From contig NZ_JARXVF010000006.1 in the NCBI RefSeq assembly GCF_029892515.1, forward strand, positions 124,001-188,000: a DNA stretch of 64,000 bases, in the 5' to 3' direction. A program made the position numbers and the translations under genes. This DNA comes from Pseudaminobacter soli (ex Li et al. 2025). Its GTDB lineage: Bacteria; Pseudomonadota; Alphaproteobacteria; Rhizobiales; Rhizobiaceae. The notes under the pieces were generated by a model, which was given only the letters and a program-made list of their open reading frames with translations, ran no database searches and was not told the DNA's origin. Positions 46,890 to 55,955 of this stretch are shown in pieces. Position 1 is the first letter of the stretch. Each line of letters opens with the position of its first letter.

Positions 46890-48280
46890 AGTTCTACGGC
46901 AACGACATCGCCAATCTCGCCCGGCGGCGCGTCCGTCCGGCCTTCGTCGACGATCCGTTGTTCGGATCCGTCCTGGAAGCACTGCCGGATGCCGCCGCGC
47001 TTATGGAGCTGGACGGCCGCATCAAGCAGGTCAACTCCAAGTTCGAGATGCTGCTCAGCCTCGGCAAGGGCGAGTTGGTGGGCACCGAGTTGGTCAGCCA
47101 CGCGGCCACCGGTGGACAGATCATTCAGAAGGCGGCGGCCGCGCTTCAGCAACTCAAGCGGCTGGAGGCTTCGGGGACCCTGCCTTCGCAGCGCTTTGTC
47201 GTGGCAAGCCTGGGCATCCTGCGCACCAGCGATGGTGGCGCCTATGCTGCGTTATTAGTGCTGCGCGAGCCGAACCGCATAGCGCGCGCCGCCGGCTCTG
47301 GGCCGGACCGTTTCCGCTTCCAGGACGACGGCGGCCTATCGATGGCGAGCCCCTACGTGCCGGCTCCGTATCTACAAGGCTTGATGAAGAGTGGCGCGCT
47401 AGCGCTGGAACGCGGCTCGCCCATTCTCGTCACCGGCGAGAGCGGGACCGGCAAGAGTGAGTTCGTGCGCCGGCTGTGCAAGGCCGGCGAACAGGGAGCG
47501 GCCCCGTTCGTGCACGTCAATTGCGGCATGCTGGGCGATGCGCAGTTCGAGGCGGAGATGTTCGGCATTGAACCGGGATCGGCCGCCGACTCCTCCACCC
47601 GCGGCAAGTCAGGCTATGTCGAGGCGGCTGACGGCGGCGTTCTGTTCCTCGATCAGGTGACGGACCTTTCGCCGGTCTCGCAGGCGCGTCTCGTCGCCTT
47701 TCTGGAGACGCGCACTTACAGCCGGTTGGGCTCCTCGCAACGCCGCCAGGTTCGCATAGGGCTGGTGGCGGCCACCAATGCACACTTGCGCCAGATGGTG
47801 GTCGAAGGCGCCTTCCGTGCGGATCTTTACTATCGCCTTGCTGTCGTCACGCTAGAATTGCCGCCGCTGCGCGGTCAGACCGAGTTCATACGTGTTGCCA
47901 CGGACAGCTTCGTGCGGCGCATTAACATGGCGCGACGGCCTGCGCTGACGCTGTCTCCTGAATTCTTCCGGATGCTGCAGGAACATGATTTCCCAGGCAA
48001 CATCCGAGAACTATCCAACATCGTGGAACACGCTGCCGCCAGCGCCGACGATCTGGCGCGCGTGCAGGATTTCGTGGTTCCGCTGCGTACACCGCCACCC
48101 GCGCCGACTGTGGTGCAGCCGCCGCCACTCGGCAGCGCAGGGCTGAAGAACCTAGTCCAGGAATTCGAAAGCTGGGTCCTGGAGAAATCCATCGCTGAGA
48201 ATGGAAGCAAACGAAGCGCCGCCAAGGCGCTCGGCATCGATATCGCGACACTGATCCGCAAGACCAACCGCAAGAGATGA
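46886..48280 (+). CDS. PAS-AAA-Fis regulator of sigma-54 activator type, degenerate
   Basis: This is a 464-aa regulator with an N-terminal PAS domain (VLEALPDAAALMELDGRIK), a central AAA+ domain and a C-terminal Fis-type HTH (SKRSAAKALGIDIATLIRK). Walker A is intact (GESGTGKS, 184-191) and the arginine region FRADLYYRL is present. The sigma-54 contact loop, normally GAFTGA, reads GSAADS (231-236), and Walker B reads LFLDQ instead of LFLDE (Gln257). Both changes argue against normal sigma-54 activation. It is coupled to the PAS gene upstream and lies 24 bp before the ABC importer, which it may regulate. Confidence 0.88.
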   Translation: MKFYGNDIANLARRRVRPAFVDDPLFGSVLEALPDAAALMELDGRIKQVNSKFEMLLSLGKGELVGTELVSHAATGGQIIQKAAAALQQLKRLEASGTLPSQRFVVASLGILRTSDGGAYAALLVLREPNRIARAAGSGPDRFRFQDDGGLSMASPYVPAPYLQGLMKSGALALERGSPILVTGESGTGKSEFVRRLCKAGEQGAAPFVHVNCGMLGDAQFEAEMFGIEPGSAADSSTRGKSGYVEAADGGVLFLDQVTDLSPVSQARLVAFLETRTYSRLGSSQRRQVRIGLVAATNAHLRQMVVEGAFRADLYYRLAVVTLELPPLRGQTEFIRVATDSFVRRINMARRPALTLSPEFFRMLQEHDFPGNIRELSNIVEHAAASADDLARVQDFVVPLRTPPPAPTVVQPPPLGSAGLKNLVQEFESWVLEKSIAENGSKRSAAKALGIDIATLIRKTNRKR

Positions 48281-48304
48281 CCCAACGAAAAAAGGGGAAC
48301 GGCA

Positions 48305-49381
48305 ATGACGAAACGACTACGCGTGACGACGTTAGCCAGGCTGGGCACCTGCGCGCTCGCCCTGCTTGCCATGCTACCGCAGGCGGCGCCCGCTTCGGCC
48401 GGCGAGCTAAACATCCTGACCTGGGAGGGCTACGCCACTCCAGATTTCATCCCGAAATTCGAGGAAAGCTCGGGCTGCAAGGTCACGGCTTCCTATGTGG
48501 GCTCGAATGACGACTTCGCGGCCAAGCTGGCGGCCGGCGGCGGCGTCTACGATATCATCACGCCCTCGCTGGACACCGTGCCGATGATGCGGCTGGGCGG
48601 TTTCGTCGAGCCGATCAATATATCCAAAGTTGAGGGCTTCGACGGTATCTATAGTGAATTTTCCAAACATGTCGACGTGACTGCCGAAGGCAAGACATGG
48701 GCGGTGCCGCTGGTCTGGGGCTCGATATCGCTGATCTACCGGCCCGACAAGTTCGCCACCAAGCCGGATTCAATCGCGGTGCTATTCGACCCGGCTAACA
48801 AGGGCAAGATTTCGATGTGGGATGACAAGTCGGCTCTGTACTGGACCGCGCGCTATCTCGGCTACGACAACATCTACGACCTGACCGACGAGCAGCTTGA
48901 TGCGGTCAAGGCAAAGCTGATCGAGCAGAAGCCCCTGATCCGCAAGTACTGGGCCTCCGCCGGCGAGCTGACGGAATTGATGGCAAACCAAGAGGTCTAT
49001 GTCTCCAACGCTTGGAACGGCCTAACCTCCAAGGACGTGAATGCGCTGAAGAAGGGCTTCGAGGTGGTGGAATTCACTCCCAAGGAGAAGGCCGAGGGCT
49101 GGATGGATTCCATGATGCTGGTCAAAGGCACACCGAACGAAGACTGCGCCTATAAGTTCATGTCCTTCATGGAATCGCCCGACGGCCAATGCGGGCTTGC
49201 AAAGTCGACCGGCTATTTCCCTGCCAATCCCGTCGCGGTCGCCTCCTGCATGGACGAAGAGATGAAGAAGGAGCGTCAGGTCGGCAACATCGATTTCGTC
49301 AAGAGTCTGGTGATGTGGCAGCAGCCGAAGCGCCTCGACAAATATCTCGAGGTCTGGAACGCGGTTAAGGTTGCCCCGTAA
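48305..49381 (+). CDS. ABC transporter substrate-binding protein, PotD/PotF-like
   Basis: This is a 358-aa periplasmic binding protein with a Sec signal (LALLAMLPQAAPASAGE). The mature part begins ELNILTWEGYATPDFIPKFE, the classic opening of polyamine-type binding proteins, and contains VGSNDDFAAKLAAGGGVYD and WAVPLVWGSISLIYRPDKF. GGGGAA lies before the ATG. It is the first gene of the importer and is followed by a strong hairpin before the ATPase gene. Polyamines, amino-aldehyde precursors or related amines are likely ligands. Confidence 0.92.
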   Translation: MTKRLRVTTLARLGTCALALLAMLPQAAPASAGELNILTWEGYATPDFIPKFEESSGCKVTASYVGSNDDFAAKLAAGGGVYDIITPSLDTVPMMRLGGFVEPINISKVEGFDGIYSEFSKHVDVTAEGKTWAVPLVWGSISLIYRPDKFATKPDSIAVLFDPANKGKISMWDDKSALYWTARYLGYDNIYDLTDEQLDAVKAKLIEQKPLIRKYWASAGELTELMANQEVYVSNAWNGLTSKDVNALKKGFEVVEFTPKEKAEGWMDSMMLVKGTPNEDCAYKFMSFMESPDGQCGLAKSTGYFPANPVAVASCMDEEMKKERQVGNIDFVKSLVMWQQPKRLDKYLEVWNAVKVAP

Positions 49382-49395
49382 GGCCACCCTGCCGC

Positions 49396-49425
49396 GGTGC
49401 CGGCCCCGGAGGGGCGGCCGGCACC
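49396..49425 (+). promoter_or_regulatory. Strong stem-loop between binding-protein and ATPase genes
   Basis: GGTGCCGGCC and GGCCGGCACC form a perfect 10-bp stem with a 10-nt loop, 14 bp after the binding-protein stop. There is no T-tract. It is a likely mRNA-stabilising or attenuating element that raises binding-protein output over the membrane components. Confidence 0.6.
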
Positions 49426-49454
49426 TGCAACACTAAGACACAGGCAAAGACCGC

Positions 49455-50573
49455 ATGATATCGCGACCCATAGTGGCGCTTTCGGGCGTCGCAAAGAGCT
49501 ACAGCTCTTTCATTGCTCTGGACACCACCGATCTTTCACTCGGCGAAGGCGAGTTCGTCACCCTTCTTGGGCCTTCCGGCTGCGGCAAGACCACGACTCT
49601 AAGGTTGATTGGCGGCTTCGAACTGGCCGACCGCGGCCGCATCGAGATCGCGGGCGAGGACGTAACCGCCAAGCCGCCCTACCGGCGGCCGGTCAACACC
49701 GTGTTCCAGGAATACGCTCTGTTTCCGCATATGACCGTTGCCGAAAACATCGGCTACGGGCTTTCCGTGAAGGCCAACAACGTTCCCGCCGCCGAGCGCC
49801 GCCGCCGCGTGACCGAGGCGTTGGCCATGGTCGGACTGGAGGAGATGGGCATGCGGCGTACGGCCGAGCTTTCCGGCGGCCAGCGACAGCGCGTTGCTAT
49901 GGCACGTGCGATCGTGCGGCGCCCGCGCGTGCTCCTTCTGGACGAGCCGCTTTCGGCGCTCGACGTGAAGCTGCGCGAAGGCATGCAGATGGAATTGAAG
50001 CGCCTGCACCGCGAACTGGGCATCACATTCCTAATGGTAACGCACGACCAGCAGGAAGCGCTGGCGCTGTCTGATCGCATCGTGGTCATGAACCGCGGCC
50101 GCATCGTGCAGATCGGCTCGCCGGCCGAACTCTACGATGCGCCGACTACGCCCTATGTGGCCGACTTTATCGGCACCAGTAATCTGGTGCCGGTGCGGTC
50201 GGTCGGAAGCGATGGCCAGTTCGATCATCTGCTGATGGCCGACGGCACCCGCCTGCGTCGTCGGCGCCGGCCGGGCGACCGCGTCTTTCCCAACGGCCAG
50301 TCCGTGTTAGCCGGAATCCGTCCCGAGCGCCTTCTGACTAGTGACGGCGGGGAAGTAAACCGGCTCGCCGGCAGGATTGTCGAGGCGCTTTTCCAGGGCG
50401 ACCGGGTGCGCATCGAAATAGCGCTAGCCGGTGGCTACGAGCGCAGGTCGATTTTCGCCAACGTGACCCGCACCGCCTCCACGGCCTCAGGAGCGATTGA
50501 GCCAGGAACGGAGATCTCGCTGCAAGTCGACCCCTTCGACATCATGCTGTTTGCGGCGGAGGACGGGCAATGA
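49455..50573 (+). CDS. ABC transporter ATP-binding protein, PotA-like
   Basis: This is a 372-aa ATPase with Walker A (GPSGCGKT, 39-46), a Q-loop (NTVFQEYALFPHMTVAENI), signature (LSGGQRQRVAMARAI), Walker B (VLLLDEPLSALD) and a C-terminal TOBE domain (about 240-370). Length and domain order are those of PotA. Its stop overlaps the ATG of the first permease (ATGA). Confidence 0.94.
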   Translation: MISRPIVALSGVAKSYSSFIALDTTDLSLGEGEFVTLLGPSGCGKTTTLRLIGGFELADRGRIEIAGEDVTAKPPYRRPVNTVFQEYALFPHMTVAENIGYGLSVKANNVPAAERRRRVTEALAMVGLEEMGMRRTAELSGGQRQRVAMARAIVRRPRVLLLDEPLSALDVKLREGMQMELKRLHRELGITFLMVTHDQQEALALSDRIVVMNRGRIVQIGSPAELYDAPTTPYVADFIGTSNLVPVRSVGSDGQFDHLLMADGTRLRRRRRPGDRVFPNGQSVLAGIRPERLLTSDGGEVNRLAGRIVEALFQGDRVRIEIALAGGYERRSIFANVTRTASTASGAIEPGTEISLQVDPFDIMLFAAEDGQ

Positions 50574-51442
50574 GTGTGCAGCGGCGGCAGAGGTTCGGCG
50601 CCTTCGCAGCGCTGTTTTCAGTACCCTTTCTGTGGGCACTGGTATTCATGATCGTGCCCTATCTGGTGATGATCTCGGTAAGCTTCTGGACCCGCCAGTT
50701 CCCGCTCTTCGTGCCCGACTTCCAATTCGGCAACTTCGTTCAGATCTTCTCCGATCCGCAATACACGACGGTAATCCTACGAACCCTCAAGATCGCCGCG
50801 CTGGTAACCCTCGGCGCACTAGCTCTTGGCTATCCGCTGGCCTATTTTCTCGTTTTCACCGTACGTTCGGAAGGTCTGCGCAACCTGCTCTATATGTCGG
50901 TGATCGTGCCGCTTTGGGTGTCCTACCTGCTGCGCGCCTATACCTGGAAGATTATCCTCGGCACCGACGGCGCCGTTAACTCCTTACTGAGGATGGTCGG
51001 GCTCATCGACGAACCGCTGACCGTCTTTCTCTACAACCAGACCTCTATGGTCATCACGTTGGTCTATATCTTCGTACCCTTCATGGTGATGCCGCTGTTC
51101 GCGGTGCTGTCAAACATCCCGAAAGCCCTCATTGAGGCATCCGAAGACCTGGGCGTCGGTCCCTTCATGACCTTCTGGAAGGTCGTCTTCCCATTGTCTC
51201 TCGGCGGCGTGGTGGCCGGCGCAACCATGACCTTCTGCCTCTCCTTCGGCGACTTTGTCGCGCCGGTTCTGGTGGGCGGCCCTGACGGCACCATGGTGGC
51301 CAATCTCCTGCAGAGCCAATTCGGCGCCGCGCTCAACTGGCCGCTAGGCTCGGCGCTGGCGACGCTGGTCCTAGTACTGGTGCTCGCGGTGCTGCAGGTT
51401 TCAAGCCGCATGGACCGGGCTGGCCGCGTCGGTCTCGGCTGA
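50570..51442 (+). CDS. ABC transporter permease, PotB-like
   Basis: This is a 290-aa inner-membrane permease with about six helices. The first helix is around residues 14-38 (VPFLWALVFMIVPYLVMISV), and the EAA loop is IEASEDLGVGPFMTFWKVVFP. It is translationally coupled to the ATPase gene and lies 11 bp before the second permease. Confidence 0.93.
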   Translation: MSVQRRQRFGAFAALFSVPFLWALVFMIVPYLVMISVSFWTRQFPLFVPDFQFGNFVQIFSDPQYTTVILRTLKIAALVTLGALALGYPLAYFLVFTVRSEGLRNLLYMSVIVPLWVSYLLRAYTWKIILGTDGAVNSLLRMVGLIDEPLTVFLYNQTSMVITLVYIFVPFMVMPLFAVLSNIPKALIEASEDLGVGPFMTFWKVVFPLSLGGVVAGATMTFCLSFGDFVAPVLVGGPDGTMVANLLQSQFGAALNWPLGSALATLVLVLVLAVLQVSSRMDRAGRVGLG

Positions 51443-51453
51443 AGGAGGGGACC

Positions 51454-52236
51454 ATGCACGCATTGAGATGGTGGCAGAAGGGTATGGTCGGCGTGAGTGT
51501 CGCCGTGCTTGCTTTTCTTTACCTGCCGATCGTCATCCTCGTCGTCTTCTCCTTCAACGACAGCTCCGTCACCTCCTTCCCGCTCGCCGGCTTCACGCTG
51601 CGCTGGTATCAAGCCTTCCTTAGCAATGCGGCGATGCTGAAGGCGCTGGCCAACAGTCTTACCGTGGCACTCTTCGCGACCGCAGTCTCGGTCATCGTTG
51701 GCGTGACGGCAGCACTGGCCCTCGACCATTTCGACTTTCCGGGAAAGCGGCTGTTCCAAAACGTCATCCTGCTGCCGCTCAGCCTGCCTGGCATCGTCAC
51801 TGGCATAGCCATGCTGAACTTCTACAAGCAGATCGGCATTCCACAGAGCCTGGGAGCGGTTGTGATCGGCCATGCCACGGCGCTGCTGGGCGTCGTCGTC
51901 TCGCAGGTGATGGCAAGGCTGGCGAAGCTTGACCGCCGCGTGCTGGAGGCCTCGGCGGACCTCGGCGCGGCGCCGCTCGAGACCTTCTTCAAGGTGGTGT
52001 TGCCGGCAATTCGCACCTCCATCCTTGGCTCGGCGCTATTGTGCTTCACGCTTTCCTTCGACGAAATCCCCGTCACCTACTTCCTGACAGGGCGCGAGGT
52101 AACACTGCCGATCTACATCTATTCGACGCTACGACGCGGCATCACCCCCGAGATCAATGCCATCGGCTCCGTCATCGTGGCCGTGTCCTTCGTGCTGATC
52201 GTGCTGTCGGTCACGCTGCTGCGCGATCGTAAGTAA
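51454..52236 (+). CDS. ABC transporter permease, PotC-like
   Basis: This is a 260-aa inner-membrane permease. The opening helix (VAVLAFLYLPIVILVVFSF) is followed by NDSSVTSFPLAGFTLRWYQ, a sequence typical of PotC, and the EAA loop is LEASADLGAAPLETFFKVVLP. GGAGGGG lies before the ATG. It completes the importer and is followed 24 bp later by the aldehyde dehydrogenase gene. Confidence 0.93.
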   Translation: MHALRWWQKGMVGVSVAVLAFLYLPIVILVVFSFNDSSVTSFPLAGFTLRWYQAFLSNAAMLKALANSLTVALFATAVSVIVGVTAALALDHFDFPGKRLFQNVILLPLSLPGIVTGIAMLNFYKQIGIPQSLGAVVIGHATALLGVVVSQVMARLAKLDRRVLEASADLGAAPLETFFKVVLPAIRTSILGSALLCFTLSFDEIPVTYFLTGREVTLPIYIYSTLRRGITPEINAIGSVIVAVSFVLIVLSVTLLRDRK

Positions 52237-52260
52237 TCCAATCCAACAAGGGAGAGCAGA

Positions 52261-53766
52261 ATGGATACTTCCTCCTATACCCGCGATTTCTGGCACGCCA
52301 GGGCTAAGTCGCTGAAGTTCCGCGTCAATCACTTTATAGACGGCGCCTACGTGCCCTCGGCGGATTGCCGTAGCTTCGCCACCGTCAACCCGGCCACCGG
52401 ACAGCCGCTGGCCCAGATCGCTCGTGGCGGCATGCCCGAGATCGACCACGCGGTGGCGGTGGCGCGCAAGGCTTTCAAGTCGGGCGTCTGGTCGCGCATG
52501 GAGCCGCGCGCGCGGATGGCAGTGCTGGAGCGCTTCTCGGCGCTAGTGGAAGCCAATGCCGAGGAACTCGCTCTGCTCGACAGCCTTGATATGGGCAAGC
52601 CGGTCATGGACATGATGAACATCGACATACCCGGCTCGGTCACCAGCCTAAAGTTCTTCGCCGAGACGATCGACAAGATCGAGGGCGCTGTGACCTCGAC
52701 CGCGGTGACCGCGCTGCACTACATCCTGCGCCAGCCGCTGGGCGTTGTGGGCATCATCGTGCCATGGAACTATCCGCTGATGATGGCGGCTTGGAAGCTC
52801 GGGCCCGCGCTGGCCACCGGCAATTCCGTCGTGCTGAAGCCCGCCGAGCAATCGCCCCTTTCGGCCGGGTTACTTGCGGAATTGTTCATTGAGGCGGGTG
52901 GTCCGGCTGGCGTGCTCAACGTGGTCCACGGACTAGGCGAAGAGGCCGGAAAGGCGCTGGCGCTGCACCATGACGTGGACAAGATCGCCTTCACCGGCTC
53001 CACCGAAGTTGGCAAGCTCCTGATGATTTATGCCGGCCAATCGAACATGAAGCGCGTGACCACCGAATGCGGCGGTAAGACCCCGCAGATCGTGCTCGCC
53101 GATTATGACGATCTCGACACAGCCGTCACTTATGCGGTGAACGGCATCTACGGCAATCAGGGCGAGGTTTGCAACGCAGGGTCCCGCATTCTCGTCGAGA
53201 AGACGATCCATGACGATTTCATCGAGCGCTTCACAATGCGCACCGCGCAGAATTTTGTGCTGGGTGACCCGCTCGACCCCTCTACCACCATCGGTCCGTT
53301 GGTGACGGCCTCGCACCAGAAGCGCGTTCTGAACTATATCGATATCGGCCGCAAGGAAGGTGCGGCGCTGCGTTTCGGTGGTGGCGTGCCCAACTCATTC
53401 TCAGCTGGCGCCTATGTGGAACCCACGCTGTTCACCGGGGTCGACAATTCCATGCAGATCGCCCGCGAGGAGATATTTGGACCTGTGGCGACCATCATCC
53501 CCGTAGACGGAATCGACGACGCCATTGAGATAGCCAACGACACGGTCTATGGGCTTGCCGCCTCCATTTGGACGCGAGACGTCGCAAAGGCTCACCGCTT
53601 CGCTCGCGACATCGAAGCAGGTGTGGTTTGGGTCAACTGCTTCGACCACGGCGACATGACTTCTATCTGGGGTGGTTTCAAGCAGACCGGCAACGGGCGC
53701 GACAAGTGCCTGGAGGCGCTGACGCAATACACGCAGACGAAATCGGTCTGGATCAACTTAGGCTGA
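52261..53766 (+). CDS. Aldehyde dehydrogenase (NAD(P)-dependent), PuuC/betaine-aldehyde type
   Basis: This is a 501-aa cytoplasmic aldehyde dehydrogenase. The oxyanion PWNYPLMMAAWKLGPALA segment, the general-base Glu269 in RVTTECGGKTPQIV and the catalytic Cys304 in GNQGEVCNAGSRI are all present, as is GSTEVGK of the Rossmann fold. It is cotranscribed with the polyamine-type importer, so it most likely oxidises an aminoaldehyde produced from the imported amine. The enzyme that makes this aldehyde is not obvious; the dioxygenase-like gene downstream is a candidate. Confidence 0.93.
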   Translation: MDTSSYTRDFWHARAKSLKFRVNHFIDGAYVPSADCRSFATVNPATGQPLAQIARGGMPEIDHAVAVARKAFKSGVWSRMEPRARMAVLERFSALVEANAEELALLDSLDMGKPVMDMMNIDIPGSVTSLKFFAETIDKIEGAVTSTAVTALHYILRQPLGVVGIIVPWNYPLMMAAWKLGPALATGNSVVLKPAEQSPLSAGLLAELFIEAGGPAGVLNVVHGLGEEAGKALALHHDVDKIAFTGSTEVGKLLMIYAGQSNMKRVTTECGGKTPQIVLADYDDLDTAVTYAVNGIYGNQGEVCNAGSRILVEKTIHDDFIERFTMRTAQNFVLGDPLDPSTTIGPLVTASHQKRVLNYIDIGRKEGAALRFGGGVPNSFSAGAYVEPTLFTGVDNSMQIAREEIFGPVATIIPVDGIDDAIEIANDTVYGLAASIWTRDVAKAHRFARDIEAGVVWVNCFDHGDMTSIWGGFKQTGNGRDKCLEALTQYTQTKSVWINLG

Positions 53767-53776
53767 CCTGCCAATG

Positions 53777-53804
53777 CCCGAGTTTCTCTCCCCAGGAACT
53801 CGGG
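53777..53804 (+). terminator. Stem-loop after the aldehyde dehydrogenase gene
   Basis: CCCGAGTT and AACTCGGG form a perfect 8-bp stem with a 12-nt loop, 10 bp past the stop. There is no T-tract. It probably marks the end of the PAS-AAA-ABC-aldehyde dehydrogenase transcript. Confidence 0.5.
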
Positions 53805-54102
53805 CCGCCAGATCCATCGACATGGGCAGTTGGCCGGCCGCCCGTGGGGTGGCTAGGCCTCTGCCTTCAAGCCATACATCACCCGACCCAAGACGCTTGC
53901 GTAACACAGTGGGGACCGCATTTCGTAGAGTCGGCGATCGGGTTTTGCATGTCCGATGATCAGTTTCGGTTCGGTTTGGCGAAGATGCGCCAAAGCTGCG
54001 ATTTTCCCGAAAAACGGGAAGGTCGTTCCCGTCATCAGCGTATTCATTGAGCCGAGTGATCCGCCGTAGCTTGCTTCCAACGGTTGAACCGGGAGGAAGA
54101 AA
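53805..54102 (+). promoter_or_regulatory. Upstream region of the dioxygenase gene with operator-like dyad
   Basis: There is no gene here. A perfect dyad TTCCCG-AAAAA-CGGGAA lies at 54004-54020, about 80 bp before the start codon. It is a reasonable operator for separate control of the dioxygenase gene. Confidence 0.4.
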
Positions 54103-54978
54103 GTGATTACTGAGCTCCAGGCCAAAGAGGCGAACGAGCAGTTTCGCGAGGAAGGCTATGCTGTCATTCGCGAATTCATCGACAGCGACAAGGTGGAGCG
54201 GCTGCAGCGCGAAACCCAGGCCGTCTACGACGAAGGCCTCGAGCATCATGCGACCTATCGCAATGGGAATCTCAGTTTCCAGGTGCTTCCCGAAAGTCAT
54301 TTCGACAAGCGATACGTGCTGCAGGCCTACTGGTTCTCCTGGATCAACGACTACTTTGAGAAGCTCCGCCGCAATGACGACTACTACCGTCTGCTACAGG
54401 GGCTGATCGGCCCCGATATCCGGCAGATCGCGCAGCAACTCCACTGGAAGCCACCTGGCGTCAATGTTACCGGCTATCGCTTCCATCAGGACATAAGGTT
54501 TCGTAAGGGCGACGATCTGGAGAAGGTGGCCACATCGACGGTGACGACCGGGCTCGCGGTCGATCGCGCCACCAAGGAGAACGGCTGCCTTCAGGTCGTG
54601 CCGGGAAGTCACAAGCTGGGATATCTCGGTCTGTCCGACGACACGCATGATGGCATGCTGATGAAGGGACTGACCGCGGAAGATGAGCTGCGCAAGGTCG
54701 GTATTGATCCATCCACGATCGTCGGCCTCGAACTGGAGCCGGGGGATCTCGCCGTCTGGGGTCTGCTAACCGTGCACGGCTCCTCTCCCAACAAGTCAGA
54801 CTACGACCGAGCATTCTTGCTTTCCAGTTATGTCAGGGCGGACGCCACCGAGCGCGGGGAGTGGGCGTTCCGCAATGGTGTTTCGACGCCACTCGGCGAC
54901 ACGCCGAAGCTTTGCAAGGATGATCGCCTGCTGACCAATCCAGGTCCAGAATACGACACTACGGTCTGGTGGAATTGA
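54103..54978 (+). CDS. Phytanoyl-CoA dioxygenase (PhyH) family Fe(II)/2-oxoglutarate oxygenase
   Basis: This is a 291-aa cytoplasmic non-haem iron oxygenase. The iron triad is visible: His128 and Asp130 in GYRFHQDIRF and His225 in LLTVHGSSPN. Arg236 in YDRAFLL is the likely 2-oxoglutarate ligand. PhyH members hydroxylate or demethylate very diverse small molecules (phytanoyl-CoA, ectoine, quaternary amines). GTG at 54103 is preceded by GGGAGGAAG. It follows the amine importer and aldehyde dehydrogenase, so oxidative release of an aldehyde from an imported amine is a sensible guess. The downstream LysR gene converges. Confidence 0.9.
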   Translation: MITELQAKEANEQFREEGYAVIREFIDSDKVERLQRETQAVYDEGLEHHATYRNGNLSFQVLPESHFDKRYVLQAYWFSWINDYFEKLRRNDDYYRLLQGLIGPDIRQIAQQLHWKPPGVNVTGYRFHQDIRFRKGDDLEKVATSTVTTGLAVDRATKENGCLQVVPGSHKLGYLGLSDDTHDGMLMKGLTAEDELRKVGIDPSTIVGLELEPGDLAVWGLLTVHGSSPNKSDYDRAFLLSSYVRADATERGEWAFRNGVSTPLGDTPKLCKDDRLLTNPGPEYDTTVWWN

Positions 54979-54998
54979 GTTGGGAGTGGGTACCCGTC

Positions 54999-55895
54999 TC
55001 AGATCAAGTCGGAGGATAGTTCGCGGATGAGGAAATCCACAAAGGCGCGCACCTTAGCGGGCACATAGGTGCGATGCGGATAGAGCGCGTAGATCGGGCT
55101 GGTAACGGGGCGGTATTCCTGCAACACCGCCTCGAGCCTGCCTGCGCGCAAAGCATCGTCCACCAGCAGGCTGGGGAGATTGCCGATGCCGAAGCCGGCG
55201 AGCGTCATCTGATAAGCCGCCTCCACGCTGTTGGTCGAAACCCGACTCTTGACAGGCACCGAGAACGAACCGTCAGGCCCCTGGAAGGGCCAAGTACCGA
55301 TACTCTTGGCGTAGTTGCTAAGAACACATTCGTGGCCGCCAAGTTCGGCCGGGTGAGATGGCCTGCCATTGCGTTCGAAATAGCTCGGCGCCGCGCAAAC
55401 GTAGTTCCGGACCTCCCCGAGGCGGCGGGCGATAAGCACCGAGTCGCTCTGGTCGCCGAAGCGGATGGCGACGTCGTAGCCTTCCTCGACCACACCGACC
55501 ACATAGCGCGAGGTGAGGTTGAATTCGACAGAGACGAAAGGGTTTTCGCGCAGGAATTTCGGGATCAGCGCGGTGATGCGCGTATGCCCCAGCACGTTCG
55601 AGCAGGATACTCTGATCAGACCCCGGGTGTGGCTATGCAGCCCCCGCGCCGCATCCTGCAACTCATCGATCTCGTCAAGCAAAACCTTAGCCCGTTCGAA
55701 GTAGTTTCGGCCGACCTCGGTGAGATTGAGCTTGCGCGTCGTGCGGTTGACGAGGCGCGCACCCAGTTCGTCCTCAAGCTCCTTGAGATGGCGGCTGACC
55801 GCAGTGGACGACATCCCAAGCTCTCTTCCTGCCGCAGAAAGCCCTCCAAGAGTGGCAACGCGTTCAAAGACCCGCATGGCTGTGAAGAGGTTCAT
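54999..55895 (-). CDS. LysR-family transcriptional regulator
   Basis: This is a 298-aa LysR protein with an N-terminal winged HTH ([38 protein letters not shown]) and a periplasmic-binding-protein-like effector domain ([41 protein letters not shown]). The ATG at 55895 is preferred over an upstream extension to 55967. It is divergent from the orphan binding-protein gene (60-bp gap), which is its most likely target, and converges with the dioxygenase gene. Confidence 0.93.
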   Translation of the reverse strand: MNLFTAMRVFERVATLGGLSAAGRELGMSSTAVSRHLKELEDELGARLVNRTTRKLNLTEVGRNYFERAKVLLDEIDELQDAARGLHSHTRGLIRVSCSNVLGHTRITALIPKFLRENPFVSVEFNLTSRYVVGVVEEGYDVAIRFGDQSDSVLIARRLGEVRNYVCAAPSYFERNGRPSHPAELGGHECVLSNYAKSIGTWPFQGPDGSFSVPVKSRVSTNSVEAAYQMTLAGFGIGNLPSLLVDDALRAGRLEAVLQEYRPVTSPIYALYPHRTYVPAKVRAFVDFLIRELSSDLI

Positions 55896-55955
55896 ATTCG
55901 CCCCCGCGCGTATGTTTGCAGACAGGGAAGTTTCCAAAAATGGGAGGAAAATGGA

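Noticed and set aside
49396-49425. Hairpin as a full transcription terminator
   Set aside because: There is no T-tract, and the ATPase and permease genes needed by the binding protein follow directly, so a stabilising or attenuating role is more likely.
55074-55955. In-frame extension of the orphan binding protein upstream of 55956
   Set aside because: The extension is antisense to the LysR gene, and a Tat signal with a good ribosome site begins at 55956.
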